In this document: in pieces, positions 28,676 to 37,189 of the stretch
How the letters are laid out: each line of letters begins with the position of its first letter
Numbering within the stretch: position 1 is the stretch's first letter
Origin: Rhodospirillaceae bacterium
GTDB lineage: Bacteria > Pseudomonadota > Alphaproteobacteria > CACIAM-22H2
Direction of reading: 5' to 3'
DNA: 62,637 bases
NCBI GenBank assembly: GCA_027490975.1
Contig: JAIXXA010000035.1
Coordinates: 73,164-135,800, forward strand
Program-made: the position numbers and the translations under genes
The notes under the pieces: generated by a model
What the model saw: the letters and a program-made list of their open reading frames with translations, nothing else
Told to the model about the DNA's origin: nothing
Databases searched by the model: none

Positions 28676-29830
28676 CTACTCGCCTGCCTTGGTCGCGGGC
28701 AAGCGCGCCAGCCAGGAAGCGAGCGGCGCCCACAATTCGGCACGCCCGCGCCCGCCCACGACCATGCCGATATGGCCCAAGGGCGGCGTGAGGCGTTCGC
28801 ACCTGGCAAGCCGGTCGGCAAGGGCGGTCGCACTTGCCGGCGGCACGATGCGGTCTTGCGCCGGGATCACGCACAGACTCGGCAGGTCCATCGCCTGCGG
28901 CAGCACGGCGCGCCCGCCCAAGGTCCAGCGCCCACGCATCGGGTTGTTTTCGCCGTACCAGCCGACCAGGGTTTCGCGCGCGACGGGGGCCGCCAGTGCC
29001 ACGCCGTCGTTGAGCCAATCTTCGAGGGCGACAAAGGCTTTGAATTTCGGGCTGTCTTCCGGCACGCCCGCCAAAGCGCGGAATTTGCGCGCCGCAAGGA
29101 ACGGATCGAGGGCCGTGAACAGGCCCTGCAGCACATCGGCCGGCAATTCGCCGACCTTGTCGATCCACGGCCACCACGGCTCGAAAGCTTCGCCGATCCC
29201 TTGCGCCAAATCGACGCGCTCGGTGTGGAAGTCCCAAGGTGTGGCAAGCAACGCGAGGCCGCTCAAACGCTGGTGCTGGCGCAGCGCAAGCCCCAAAGCC
29301 AGCAAGCCGCCCATGCAATAGCCGAGCACGGCCGGTTTGCCGCCCGCGGCACCCGCCGCTTTCTCGACACATGCGAGCATCGCCGCCAAGCGCCGATCGA
29401 CGTAGTGCGTGAGGCCGAAGCCGCGCTCGATCTCGCCGGGGGCCGCCCAATCGACCAGAAACGGGCGGAAGCCTTGGGCGGCCAGAAACCGCACCAGCGA
29501 ATTGTCGGCCGCAAGATCGAGGATATAGGCGCGGTTGATCAGCGAAGGCACGAGCAGCACGGGCCGCGCGTTTGCACTTGCGCCGGGCGCGTAGTCGTAG
29601 AGCGTGGTTGTGCCTTCCTGCCACGCGATTTTGGCGGCCGGCACGTCGCGGCGATAGGCGGCTTTGCGGTAGCGCACGAGCCCGTCGTGGAACTCGGCCA
29701 TGCGCCGCTTGATCTCGAGGCCGAGGGCGGTGCGGAACGCCGCTTCAGGGTGCTTTCGGCGTTCGCTTTCCAGCGCGCTTGCGCGGGGCTCGAGGCTTTT
29801 GTGCCATTGGAGCGGCAGATTCTGCGGCAA
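28676..29830 (-). CDS. phaC: Poly(3-hydroxyalkanoate) synthase, PhaC-like, class III size
   Basis: The alpha/beta-hydrolase-fold enzyme has the lipase-like box GYCMGG with the catalytic Cys, the Asp in PAQDRIVPP and the His in [25 protein letters not shown] and [10 protein letters not shown] match the PhaC core. At about 384 residues it is the size of class III PhaC and far shorter than class I. It polymerises (R)-3-hydroxybutyryl-CoA into granules. The start is uncertain: the frame is open to ATG 29974, inside the phaE-like gene. I propose TTG 29830; ATG 29701 is also possible. It overlaps the phaE-like gene by about 86 bases with the chosen start. Confidence 0.8.
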   Translation of the reverse strand: MPQNLPLQWHKSLEPRASALESERRKHPEAAFRTALGLEIKRRMAEFHDGLVRYRKAAYRRDVPAAKIAWQEGTTTLYDYAPGASANARPVLLVPSLINRAYILDLAADNSLVRFLAAQGFRPFLVDWAAPGEIERGFGLTHYVDRRLAAMLACVEKAAGAAGGKPAVLGYCMGGLLALGLALRQHQRLSGLALLATPWDFHTERVDLAQGIGEAFEPWWPWIDKVGELPADVLQGLFTALDPFLAARKFRALAGVPEDSPKFKAFVALEDWLNDGVALAAPVARETLVGWYGENNPMRGRWTLGGRAVLPQAMDLPSLCVIPAQDRIVPPASATALADRLARCERLTPPLGHIGMVVGGRGRAELWAPLASWLARLPATKAGE

Positions 29831-30197
29831 GCCTTGCTTCGAGCTCGGCAACACGGCGGCGCAGCTGAGCCAGCTCGTCGCCGCGATCGTCGCGTGCAGC
29901 GCCAGCGGGCGCGGCCCCACGCGCGGCAGGTGTTTGGGCGAAGAAGTCTTTGAAGGCGCCATGCGCGAAGACATTCGCAGCTTGACCCGCTTCGTTCAAG
30001 TTGCCGCCCTTCAAGCCGTCGGCCGCCGCCGCCCAAACGCCGGCGAACCCTGCCGGCCCCATCGCGGCCCAGATCTGCGCATAGCGGCCCAGCGTGTGCG
30101 CCATGTCCGGATCGGCGGCGACGGCCGCGATCTGGTCTTGCCACAGATCGAGATAACGTTTGGCGAGATCGTCGAGAGAGGGCGGTTCGTCGCTCAT
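29745..30197 (-). CDS. PhaE-like PHA synthase accessory protein
   Basis: The 150-residue protein starts at ATG 30197. The N-terminal part (LDDLAKRYLDLWQDQIAAVAADPDM and GGNLNEAGQAANVFAHGAFKDFF) resembles PhaE, the non-catalytic subunit of class III PHA synthases. A short coiled coil follows ([20 protein letters not shown]), and then a basic tail ([17 protein letters not shown]) that could bind DNA or granule surfaces. Canonical PhaE proteins are about twice as long, so this is a reduced form or a phasin-like relative. The position directly upstream of phaC supports a role in the synthase complex. Confidence 0.6.
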   Translation of the reverse strand: MSDEPPSLDDLAKRYLDLWQDQIAAVAADPDMAHTLGRYAQIWAAMGPAGFAGVWAAAADGLKGGNLNEAGQAANVFAHGAFKDFFAQTPAARGAAPAGAARDDRGDELAQLRRRVAELEARLAAESAAPMAQKPRAPRKRAGKRTPKAP

Positions 30198-30255
30198 GGA
30201 AAAGAGTTTAGCAGAGCGCCGCGACCGGCGGCAGGGGCTTGCCGCACTGCACACG

Positions 30256-30278
30256 TGCGCTTGCGAAATCGCAGCGCA
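30256..30278. promoter_or_regulatory. TGC-rich dyad in the phaE-phaR divergent promoter
   Basis: The arms TGCGCTTGCGA and TCGCAGCGCA form a near-perfect inverted repeat around AA, in a stretch with several more TGC and GCA triplets. PhaR of Paracoccus denitrificans is known to bind TGC-rich DNA near phaR and phaP. The site lies 18 bases before the phaR start, so autoregulation by PhaR is plausible. Confidence 0.4.
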
Positions 30279-30295
30279 CATGCAAGGCTATCCCC

Positions 30296-31021
30296 ATGAA
30301 CGACAGCACAAATGCCCCGCCCCCGCCCGGCGCCGCCGCTCCGAATGCCGCCGCTCCGAACGCCGCCGCTCCGAATGCTGCAGCGGATTCCGGCAAGGAG
30401 CCCGTCAAGATCAAGAAATACGCCAATCGGCGCCTCTACAATACGGCGACGTCGAGCTACGTGACGCTCGAGCATCTGTGCCAGATGGTGAAGCAGAACA
30501 CCGATTTCGTCGTGCACGACGCCAAAACCGGCGAAGACATCACGCGCAGCGTGCTGACGCAGATCATCGTCGAAGAAGAGAGCAAGGGCGGGCAGAACAT
30601 GCTGCCGGTGGCGTTCTTGCGCCAGCTCATCTCGTTCTACGGCGACAATCTGCAGGCCCTTGTGCCGCGCTATCTCGAAAGCTCGATGGCCGCCTTCGCG
30701 CGCAACCAGGAGCAGATGCGCACCGCCATGCAGCAGGCCTTCGGCGGCATTTTCCCGTTTGCCTCGACGCTGGGCGGCACGCCGTTGGGGTCGCCCTTGG
30801 GCTCGATCGAAGAGATCGGCAAGCAGAACATGGCGCTGATGCAGAACGCGCTCAAAATGTGGTCGCCCTTCGGCTTCGAAGGCGGGAGTGCGGCAAGCGC
30901 GGCGCCGGCCGCCCCATCCGAGCCGGGCGCGAACATCAAGGGCGACGAATCGCTCGACGAACTGCGCCGCCAGCTCGAAGAAATGCAATCGCGCCTGACG
31001 AATCTGACCAAGAAGAGCTAG
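30296..31021 (+). CDS. phaR: Polyhydroxyalkanoate synthesis repressor PhaR
   Basis: The 241-residue protein starts at ATG 30296. After an Ala/Pro/Asn-rich leader with three AAPN repeats comes the PHB/PHA accumulation regulator DNA-binding domain (VKIKKYANRRLYNTATSSYVTLEHL, about residues 37-61). The PHB_acc domain follows (FVVHDAKTGEDITRSVLTQIIVEEE). The C-terminal half has AAFARNQEQMRTAMQQAFGG and a final coiled coil. PhaR represses phasin and its own gene and is released by binding PHB. It is divergent from the synthase operon. Confidence 0.9.
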   Translation: MNDSTNAPPPPGAAAPNAAAPNAAAPNAAADSGKEPVKIKKYANRRLYNTATSSYVTLEHLCQMVKQNTDFVVHDAKTGEDITRSVLTQIIVEEESKGGQNMLPVAFLRQLISFYGDNLQALVPRYLESSMAAFARNQEQMRTAMQQAFGGIFPFASTLGGTPLGSPLGSIEEIGKQNMALMQNALKMWSPFGFEGGSAASAAPAAPSEPGANIKGDESLDELRRQLEEMQSRLTNLTKKS

Positions 31022-31028
31022 GAAAGCC

Positions 31029-31613
31029 CTACGCCTTGCCGGTTTCCTGCGGGTCGATATAGCCGCGCTCGAGCGCGCGGTGCAGCGCCTCGTAGGCCTT
31101 GACGCCCTCTTCGAACAACGCGCGCTTCTGGCGCAAGGCGGCCAAGTCGGCGGCCTCGCTTGCGTCGTCGAGGAAACAGGCCATCGCCGAGTTGAGATAG
31201 TCGGCGCGCAATTTGGCCACAGCCGCCGCAAATTCGATGAAGCGTTCGCGCGTGAGGCCCGGTATCTGCGCGTGGATGATCTCGCGATTGACGAGCCGCA
31301 CCGATTTTTCGAGATAGGCCAGCATCCTCGCGACTTCTTCCGGCGGCGCCCATTCTTGCGTTGGCATTGGCGGTTTCCTTCCGAATTTGCGTTTGGGCAG
31401 CGGCAGGGCCGCCGGATCGAGGGCATAGGCGTGGGTCGGCAGTTCGGGCGCTCCGCTGAGCAGGCCCGAGCGCATCAGCGACAGGCCATATTCGGCGAGA
31501 TCCTCTTCGCGCCCGCGCGCCATCACGCTGCCCACGACCGAACCGCGCAGCTGGTGGATGCTGTCGACCAGGCGCGTGCGCGCCCCGGGATCGCGCATCG
31601 CGTCGGGCGTCAT
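31029..31613 (-). CDS. Unknown conserved-looking protein
   Basis: I do not recognise this 194-residue protein. It is soluble, with an N-terminal helix (GARTRLVDSIHQLRGSVVGSVMARGREEDLAEYGLSLMRSGLL), a proline-rich middle (ALPLPKRKFGRKPPMP) and a helical C-terminal half (EEVARMLAYLEKSVRLVNREIIHAQIPGLTRERFIEFAAAVAKLRADYL). It overlaps the next upstream gene by ATGA, so it is made with it and with ChaC as a three-gene unit. No signal peptide or membrane segment is present. Confidence 0.6.
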   Translation of the reverse strand: MTPDAMRDPGARTRLVDSIHQLRGSVVGSVMARGREEDLAEYGLSLMRSGLLSGAPELPTHAYALDPAALPLPKRKFGRKPPMPTQEWAPPEEVARMLAYLEKSVRLVNREIIHAQIPGLTRERFIEFAAAVAKLRADYLNSAMACFLDDASEAADLAALRQKRALFEEGVKAYEALHRALERGYIDPQETGKA

Positions 31614-31906
31614 GGCGCCGGTTTTTTGCCGGCCGCCGCCGCAAAGGCCGTCGCCCCCGCAGCCCCGCGCTGGCCGAGCAGCTGGACCACGCGCGTATAG
31701 ACGAGCGGCGGCGCCGGGGCTTCGATCTCGCGCAGCAATTTGGCGGCCGGCTCGATCTCCTGCAGGATCGCGCGCGCGTTGTGCACGAGCAGGCGGTTGC
31801 GCAGATGGATCTCTTTGTTGAGCGCGTCGAGCGTTTCGGCTTCGGCCAGCGAAAACTTCGCGAGCTCCTCTTCGCTGGGCGCGCGATACGATTCGAGCAG
31901 CTTCAT
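31610..31906 (-). CDS. Unknown small helical protein
   Basis: The 98-residue protein (MKLLESYRAPSEEELAKFSL start) is almost wholly helical up to residue 65 (TLDALNKEIHLRNRLLVHNARAILQEIEPA), and an Ala/Gly-rich tail follows. No family is recognised. Overlaps of four bases at both ends, with the ChaC gene upstream and the 194-residue protein downstream, show tight translational coupling. A function together with one of these is inference. Confidence 0.6.
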   Translation of the reverse strand: MKLLESYRAPSEEELAKFSLAEAETLDALNKEIHLRNRLLVHNARAILQEIEPAAKLLREIEAPAPPLVYTRVVQLLGQRGAAGATAFAAAAGKKPAP

Positions 31907-32538
31907 GGTTCGCCGCCGAGGCGGGGGGTCTTCACGGCCGCCAGGAGCTGCGACAGCCCGCGGTCGCGAATGCCGAGCCGGTCGAGATGCTCGACCGTGT
32001 TTTCGAGATAGGCGCGGTTGGCACCGCGCTGGCCGACCGAGTGGCGGATGCGGTCGGCGGTTTCGCCCAAATCGAGCTTGCCCACATAGCCCGGCTGCGT
32101 GCGGTCGACCACAAACGTGCGTGCCACGACCTCGCGCCCGTCCATCAAGGTCACGCGCAGATCCATGCAATGGTAGGAGCGGTTCAGCATCTCGCGCTCC
32201 CACAGATATTCCATCGTGCGCGCGCCCTCGCGCGGCGCCACACGATAGGCGATGCCGCGGCACGACCCGCCTTTGTCGAGCCCCAGCACGAGGCCCGGGC
32301 GCTCGGGCGTGCCGCGATAGCGCGTCGAGCGCACGCAAAAAGCGCGATGGAAACCCATCAGGCGGCCGGGCCGCGCTTCCTCGTAAGGAAAGCCCGGATC
32401 CCAAATCAGCGAGCCATAGGCAAACACCCAGAATTCGCGCGATTCGGGCGGCGGCGGGCAGCCTTCGCACGGCGCAAGACGGCCGGTTTCGTGCTTGGCC
32501 GCAGCGCGTTTGCGATCGGGCTTGTCGGAATCGGGCAT
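31903..32538 (-). CDS. Glutathione-specific gamma-glutamylcyclotransferase, ChaC-like
   Basis: The 211-residue protein starts at ATG 32538. The substrate-binding loop of the cyclotransferase fold is FAYGSLIWDPGF. The catalytic Glu is in TMEYLWEREML, and GYVGKLDLGETADRI is also typical of ChaC. The enzyme releases 5-oxoproline and Cys-Gly from glutathione in the cytoplasm. The N-terminal CEGCPPPP segment with two cysteines is unusual for the family. It is the first gene of a coupled three-gene unit with two unknown proteins. Confidence 0.85.
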   Translation of the reverse strand: MPDSDKPDRKRAAAKHETGRLAPCEGCPPPPESREFWVFAYGSLIWDPGFPYEEARPGRLMGFHRAFCVRSTRYRGTPERPGLVLGLDKGGSCRGIAYRVAPREGARTMEYLWEREMLNRSYHCMDLRVTLMDGREVVARTFVVDRTQPGYVGKLDLGETADRIRHSVGQRGANRAYLENTVEHLDRLGIRDRGLSQLLAAVKTPRLGGEP

Positions 32539-32548
32539 CTGCCGGGCT

Positions 32549-33433
32549 CTAGCCTTTCTGCACCAGCGCAACGCCCGCAGCCGCCACGGCCATGCCGACC
32601 AGCGCAACCACGCCCAGCGTTTCGCCGAACAGCAGCCATGCGAACACGGCCGTCGTGGGCGGCACCAGATAGAAGAGGCTGGCCAGCTTCGCAGCGGCCC
32701 CTTGGCGCACGAGAACCATCAGCAGGCTTACCGCTCCCACCGACAGGACGACGACGAGCCATCCCATCGCGATCACCATATCGAGGCTCCAGACTACCGT
32801 CATCGGCTCGAAAATCAAAGCCGCGGGCAGCAGCACGGCCAAAGCCGACGCGTATTGCAGCACAGCGCCGCTGCGCACATCGACAGTCGGGCAGAAGCGC
32901 TTCTGGTAGAGCGTGCCTGCCGTGATGCCGATCAAGCCCACGACCGACGGCCACACGGCCGCAAGGGCCACGCCTTCCAGTGCCAGCTTCTCCCACAGCA
33001 CGGCAAGCACGCCCGCGAGCCCCAGCCACAGGCCGAGCCATTGGCGAATGCCCACGCGCTCGCCGAGCAAGCGGCCGACGACGGCTCCGGTCAGAAGCGG
33101 CTGCAACCCGACGACCAGGGCCGAAATGCCGGCGGGCAAACCCCAATCGATCGACACGAACACGCCGCCCAGATAGAAACCGTGCAACGCAATGCCGACG
33201 ATCGCGACATGCGGCCATTGTGCGAGCGGCGGAAACGGGGCGCGCACGACCAGGCACACGGCGCCGAACAGCGCCACCACGATCGCAAAGCGCACAACGA
33301 GAAACGTCAGCGGCTGCGTATATGGCATGCCGAGTTTGGAGAAGATGAACCCCGTCGACCACAGCAGCACAAAAACGGCGGGGGCGGCGGCAATCCACAA
33401 AGCGCTGGGCGAGGACGATTGGGGCATAGGCAA
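32549..33433 (-). CDS. EamA/DMT family transporter
   Basis: The 294-residue membrane protein has ten predicted helices in two EamA repeats (AVFVLLWSTGFIFSKLGMPYTQPLTFLVVRF near the start, LFYLVPPTTAVFAWLLFGE near the end). FFSKxGxPY-type starts are common in drug/metabolite exporters of the RhaT/YdcZ-like group. The substrate cannot be inferred. The ATG may be 33433 or 33427. It ends ten bases before the ChaC start and is probably in the same transcript. Confidence 0.85.
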   Translation of the reverse strand: MPMPQSSSPSALWIAAAPAVFVLLWSTGFIFSKLGMPYTQPLTFLVVRFAIVVALFGAVCLVVRAPFPPLAQWPHVAIVGIALHGFYLGGVFVSIDWGLPAGISALVVGLQPLLTGAVVGRLLGERVGIRQWLGLWLGLAGVLAVLWEKLALEGVALAAVWPSVVGLIGITAGTLYQKRFCPTVDVRSGAVLQYASALAVLLPAALIFEPMTVVWSLDMVIAMGWLVVVLSVGAVSLLMVLVRQGAAAKLASLFYLVPPTTAVFAWLLFGETLGVVALVGMAVAAAGVALVQKG

Positions 33434-33477
33434 GTTCGCAGGCGGAGAATAACCGAGGCTGCGCTATAAACCCAGCC

Positions 33478-34518
33478 ATGAGAAAAATTCTGTGGATAGC
33501 GGGCGTCGCCGCCGTTGCGGGCGTCGCCCTGTGGACGGGCGTGTGGCTCTACGCCGCGCGCCAAATCGAAACGCGGCTCGCACGCTGGCAGCAGGAACAA
33601 GCCGCTGCGGGCGTCGCGCTCGATTGGCAGGCGGGCACGCTCAAAGGCTGGCCGTTCGGCTGGCGGCTCGAACTCGAACGCCCGCAGGCGGCGGGGGCAG
33701 GGCCCGCCGGCTGGCGTTGGTCGGGCGACCGGCTCGTTGCCAGCCTCGATCCGCGCGATCTGGCGCACGTGTCGTTCCGCCTGCCCGGCGAGCAGAAACT
33801 CAATCTCGGGCGCGGCGACCTTGCCGTATCGGCCGACCTGCGCGCGGCAAGCCCGGTTGGATCCTTGCGCTTCGACGGCCAAGGCCGCGTGGCCGAACTC
33901 AAACTCGAATTCGAGACGGTCGAGCTGCAGGTGGACACGAACGCGCCGTGGTCGGCGCGCCGCGTTGCCGTGACGCTCGCCCCGCATCGCCCCGAAGCGC
34001 CCACGACGGCAAGCGACATGCTCGACCTCGCCGCGACCGTCGATGCGCTGCGCCTGCCCGCCCCCGTTGCGGCGGCTTCGGTGCTGGGCCGCGACGTCAA
34101 ACGCTTCGACATCCAAGGCCGCCTCGAAGGCCCGGTGCGCGGCGCAAATCTCGCCCAAGCGCTCGCAGCCTGGCGCGACGCTGGCGGCGCGGTGCAGGTG
34201 GCCTCCGTCGCGCTCGACTGGGGCAACTTGCGCCTCAACGGCGATGCGACCCTTGCGCTCGACGAACAGAGCCGCCCTTTGGGGGCCGGCACGTTGCGCA
34301 TTGCCGGGGCCGGCGAAACGCTCGATGCGCTCGCGCAAAGCGGCACCATCGACGCGCGCAACGCCGCCTTGCTGAAGATCGCGCTCGCGTTTCTGGCGCG
34401 CAACGATCCCAACAATGGCGGCGCACCCACGGTGCAGATCCCGTTCGCCGCCCAGGACGGTGCCCTCAGCGTGCACCGCTTCCGCCTGCTGAGCCTCAGG
34501 CCGCTTGCCTTCGAGTGA
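33478..34518 (+). CDS. DUF2125 family periplasmic protein
   Basis: The 346-residue protein has an uncleaved or cleaved N-terminal signal (ILWIAGVAAVAGVALWTGVWLYAA) and a beta-rich remainder. The opening segment after the anchor (GTLKGWPFGWRLELERP) and later VSFRLPGEQKLNLGRGDLAVSADLRA match DUF2125, an alphaproteobacterial family of periplasmic proteins with AsmA-like beta repeats. The function is unknown; a role in envelope lipid traffic is a guess from fold similarity. It is divergent from the DMT gene. Confidence 0.75.
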   Translation: MRKILWIAGVAAVAGVALWTGVWLYAARQIETRLARWQQEQAAAGVALDWQAGTLKGWPFGWRLELERPQAAGAGPAGWRWSGDRLVASLDPRDLAHVSFRLPGEQKLNLGRGDLAVSADLRAASPVGSLRFDGQGRVAELKLEFETVELQVDTNAPWSARRVAVTLAPHRPEAPTTASDMLDLAATVDALRLPAPVAAASVLGRDVKRFDIQGRLEGPVRGANLAQALAAWRDAGGAVQVASVALDWGNLRLNGDATLALDEQSRPLGAGTLRIAGAGETLDALAQSGTIDARNAALLKIALAFLARNDPNNGGAPTVQIPFAAQDGALSVHRFRLLSLRPLAFE

Positions 34519-34545
34519 CGGCGCGCGCAGCCGAACGCCGCCGCC

Positions 34546-36192
34546 TCACATGTTCGGATAGTTCGGGCCGCCGCCGCCTTCGGGGACGACCCAGTTGATG
34601 TTCTGGGTCGGGTCCTTGATGTCGCAGGTTTTGCAGTGCACGCAGTTCTGCGCGTTGATCTGCAGGCGCGGATTGGCGCCGTTCGAATCGCGCACGATTT
34701 CGTACACGCCCGCCGGGCAATAGCGCTGCTCGGGTGAATCGTAACGCGCGAGATTGTACGCGATGGGTACGGATGCGTCTTTGAGCGTCAAATGGGCCGG
34801 CTGGTTTTCTTCGTGGTTGGCGTTCGACAAGAACACCGACGACAGCCGGTCGAAGCTGATCTTGCCGTCGGGCTTGGGATAGTCGATGGGCGTCGAAGCC
34901 GCGGCCGGGCGCAGCGATTCGTTGTCGGCATGGTGCTTGAACGTCCAGGGCGCGCGGCCGCGCAGCACGTAGGTTTCAAGCGCCGAATAGGCGAGGCCCA
35001 CCGCCAGCCCCTTGGCAAAGGCCGGGCGGATGTTGCGCACGGCCGCCAGCTCTTCGTAGACCCAGGATTTTTTGAGCGCGGCGGGATAGGTTTCGAGCGT
35101 GCCGATGCGGCCGTCTTCTTCGAGTGCCGCGAACAAGGCTTCGGCGCACACCATGCCCGACTTCATCGCCGTGTGGCTGCCTTTGATTTTGGGCACGTTC
35201 ACGAAACCCGCCGAACAGCCGATCAATGCGCCGCCCGGAAACACGAGTTCGGGGATCGCCTGCAGCCCGCCCTCGTTGATGGCGCGCGCGCCGTAGGCGA
35301 TGCGCCGCCCGCCTTCGAACAGGGGGCGGATTTTGGGATGCGTCTTGAAGCGCTGGAATTCCTCGAACGGCGACAGATACGGATTCTTGTAGTCGAGCCC
35401 GACCACGTAGCCGACGGCGACCTGGTTGTTCTCGAGATGGTAGAGGAACGAACCGCCGTAGGTCTCCCAGTCGAGCGGCCAGCCGATCGTGTGCACCACG
35501 TGGCCCGGCTTGTGTTTGGCCGGTTCGACCTCCCACAGCTCCTTGATGCCGATGCCGAAGGTCTGCGGGCTCGCCGATTTGCGCAGATCGAAGCGGTCGA
35601 ACAACGTCTTGGCAAGCGAGCCGCGCACGCCCTCGGCGAACACGGTCGCCCGCCCGTAGATCTCGACGCCCGGCGTGAAATTGGCGGTGCGGCTGCCGTC
35701 TTTGCCGATCCCCATGTCGCCGGTCGCCACGCCGGCGACCGCCCCGTCTTCGGCATAGAGCACTTCGGCGGCGGCGAAGCCTGCGAACACTTCCACGCCC
35801 AAGCCTTCGGCCTGCTGGGCAAGCCAGCGCGCCACGTTGCCGAGGCTCACGATGTAGTTGCCCGCATTGTGCATCTGCGGCGGCGTGGGCAGCCGGATCG
35901 CGCGCGATGCGGTCAGATACAAAAAGCGGTCTTCGACGACCGGCGTGTTCAACGGCGCGCCGAGCGCCTTCCAGTCGGGCAGCAATTCGTCGAGGGCGCG
36001 CGGCTCCATTACCGCACCCGACAGAATATGCGCGCCGACCTCGGAGCCTTTTTCGAGCACGCAGACCGAAAGCTCGCGCCCGCTTTGCGTCGCCAATTGC
36101 TTCAGGCGAATGGCGCAGGCAAGCCCCGCCGGGCCAGCGCCGACGATGACGACGTCGTAATCCATGCGTTCGCGGTCCGTACGGGCAGCCAT
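34546..36192 (-). CDS. Electron transfer flavoprotein-ubiquinone oxidoreductase
   Basis: The 548-residue protein has an N-terminal FAD-binding motif ([17 protein letters not shown], residues 14-30), the membrane-surface ubiquinone region and a C-terminal 4Fe-4S cluster. The four ligands are C492, C517, C520 and C523 in YCPAGVYE and [12 protein letters not shown]. It passes electrons from acyl-CoA dehydrogenases via ETF to ubiquinone at the inner membrane. Length and sequence are those of the full enzyme. It is divergent from the uracil-DNA glycosylase gene. Confidence 0.95.
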   Translation of the reverse strand: MAARTDRERMDYDVVIVGAGPAGLACAIRLKQLATQSGRELSVCVLEKGSEVGAHILSGAVMEPRALDELLPDWKALGAPLNTPVVEDRFLYLTASRAIRLPTPPQMHNAGNYIVSLGNVARWLAQQAEGLGVEVFAGFAAAEVLYAEDGAVAGVATGDMGIGKDGSRTANFTPGVEIYGRATVFAEGVRGSLAKTLFDRFDLRKSASPQTFGIGIKELWEVEPAKHKPGHVVHTIGWPLDWETYGGSFLYHLENNQVAVGYVVGLDYKNPYLSPFEEFQRFKTHPKIRPLFEGGRRIAYGARAINEGGLQAIPELVFPGGALIGCSAGFVNVPKIKGSHTAMKSGMVCAEALFAALEEDGRIGTLETYPAALKKSWVYEELAAVRNIRPAFAKGLAVGLAYSALETYVLRGRAPWTFKHHADNESLRPAAASTPIDYPKPDGKISFDRLSSVFLSNANHEENQPAHLTLKDASVPIAYNLARYDSPEQRYCPAGVYEIVRDSNGANPRLQINAQNCVHCKTCDIKDPTQNINWVVPEGGGGPNYPNM

Positions 36193-36273
36193 GCCGAAAT
36201 GCTCTTCGAAGGAGGTTGTGCCGAGACTCCCCTCTTACCCGATCCGGGGGCGCTCGTGATAGGGTCCCGGCCA

Positions 36274-37083
36274 ATGGACGATCTTGCCGCCTTGCGCTGG
36301 CTGGTCGAGGCCGGGGCCGACGAAGCGATCGGCGAATCCCCGCTCGACCGGTTTGCAGCCCTGCCCCCGCCGCCGCCGGTCGCCGCACCGGCGCCGAAGC
36401 CGGCGGCCCGCGCCGCCGTCGCCGTGCCGCCGACGCCGGTTGCAGCGCCAACCTTGGCCGCCCCACAGCCGGCAGCCCAGGCCGAGCTTGCGGCCCGTGC
36501 CGCCGCCGCCGCCGCCCATAGCCTTGCCGAATTGCAGGCAGCCGTCGCGGCCTTCGAGGGCTGTGCGCTCAAAGCCACCGCGACCAATCTGGTTTTTGCC
36601 GACGGCAACCCGGCCGCCCCAGTGATGCTGATGGGCGACGCCCCGCGCGCCGACGACGACCGCGCCGGAACCCCGTTTGCGGGCGACATGGGCAAGCTTC
36701 TCGACCGCATGCTGGCGGCGATCGGACTCGACCGCGGGGGGGTGTACATCGCCAACGCAATTCCGTGGCGCCCGCCCGCCGACCGCCAACCGACGGCGGC
36801 CGAAATCGCCGCCTGCCTGCCCTTTGCCCGCCGCCATGTCGCCCTTGCCCGGCCCAAATTGCTGGTGCTGTTCGGCGAGCTTGCGGCGCGCAGCCTGCTC
36901 GGCACGGCCGAGGGCATTATCCGGCTGCGCGGCCGCTGGAAGAGCTACGAAGATCCGGCGCTGCCCGCGCCAATTCCGGTGCTGACAACATATCATCCCT
37001 GGTATTTGTTGAAGCAGCCGTTGCAAAAACGGGATTCGTGGAGCGATTTATTGTCAATCAAACAAAAGATCGCGGAACTATAA
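36274..37083 (+). CDS. Uracil-DNA glycosylase, family 4-like
   Basis: The 269-residue protein starts at ATG 36274. The first ~110 residues are a Pro/Ala-rich linker behind LAALRWLVEAGADEAIGESPLDRF. The catalytic domain has ATNLVFADGNPAAPVMLMGDAPRADDDRAGTPFAG (motif 1 region with GxPFxG), VYIANAIPWRPP and TYHPWYLLKQP (motif 2 His). It removes uracil from DNA in base-excision repair. GDAP replaces the GEAPG usual in the family. Cysteines for the Fe-S cluster are visible at FEGCALK and AACLPFA, but the complete set is not obvious. Confidence 0.85.
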   Translation: MDDLAALRWLVEAGADEAIGESPLDRFAALPPPPPVAAPAPKPAARAAVAVPPTPVAAPTLAAPQPAAQAELAARAAAAAAHSLAELQAAVAAFEGCALKATATNLVFADGNPAAPVMLMGDAPRADDDRAGTPFAGDMGKLLDRMLAAIGLDRGGVYIANAIPWRPPADRQPTAAEIAACLPFARRHVALARPKLLVLFGELAARSLLGTAEGIIRLRGRWKSYEDPALPAPIPVLTTYHPWYLLKQPLQKRDSWSDLLSIKQKIAEL

Positions 37084-37189
37084 ATATAGAAAGTCATGAA
37101 TAAAGCCCCTCGTCTTTAGTCTAAATATGTGGAAAACTTGATAATTCTGCTTGCTGCAGCAGGATGTATTGCACTATGACTTTGCCGCC

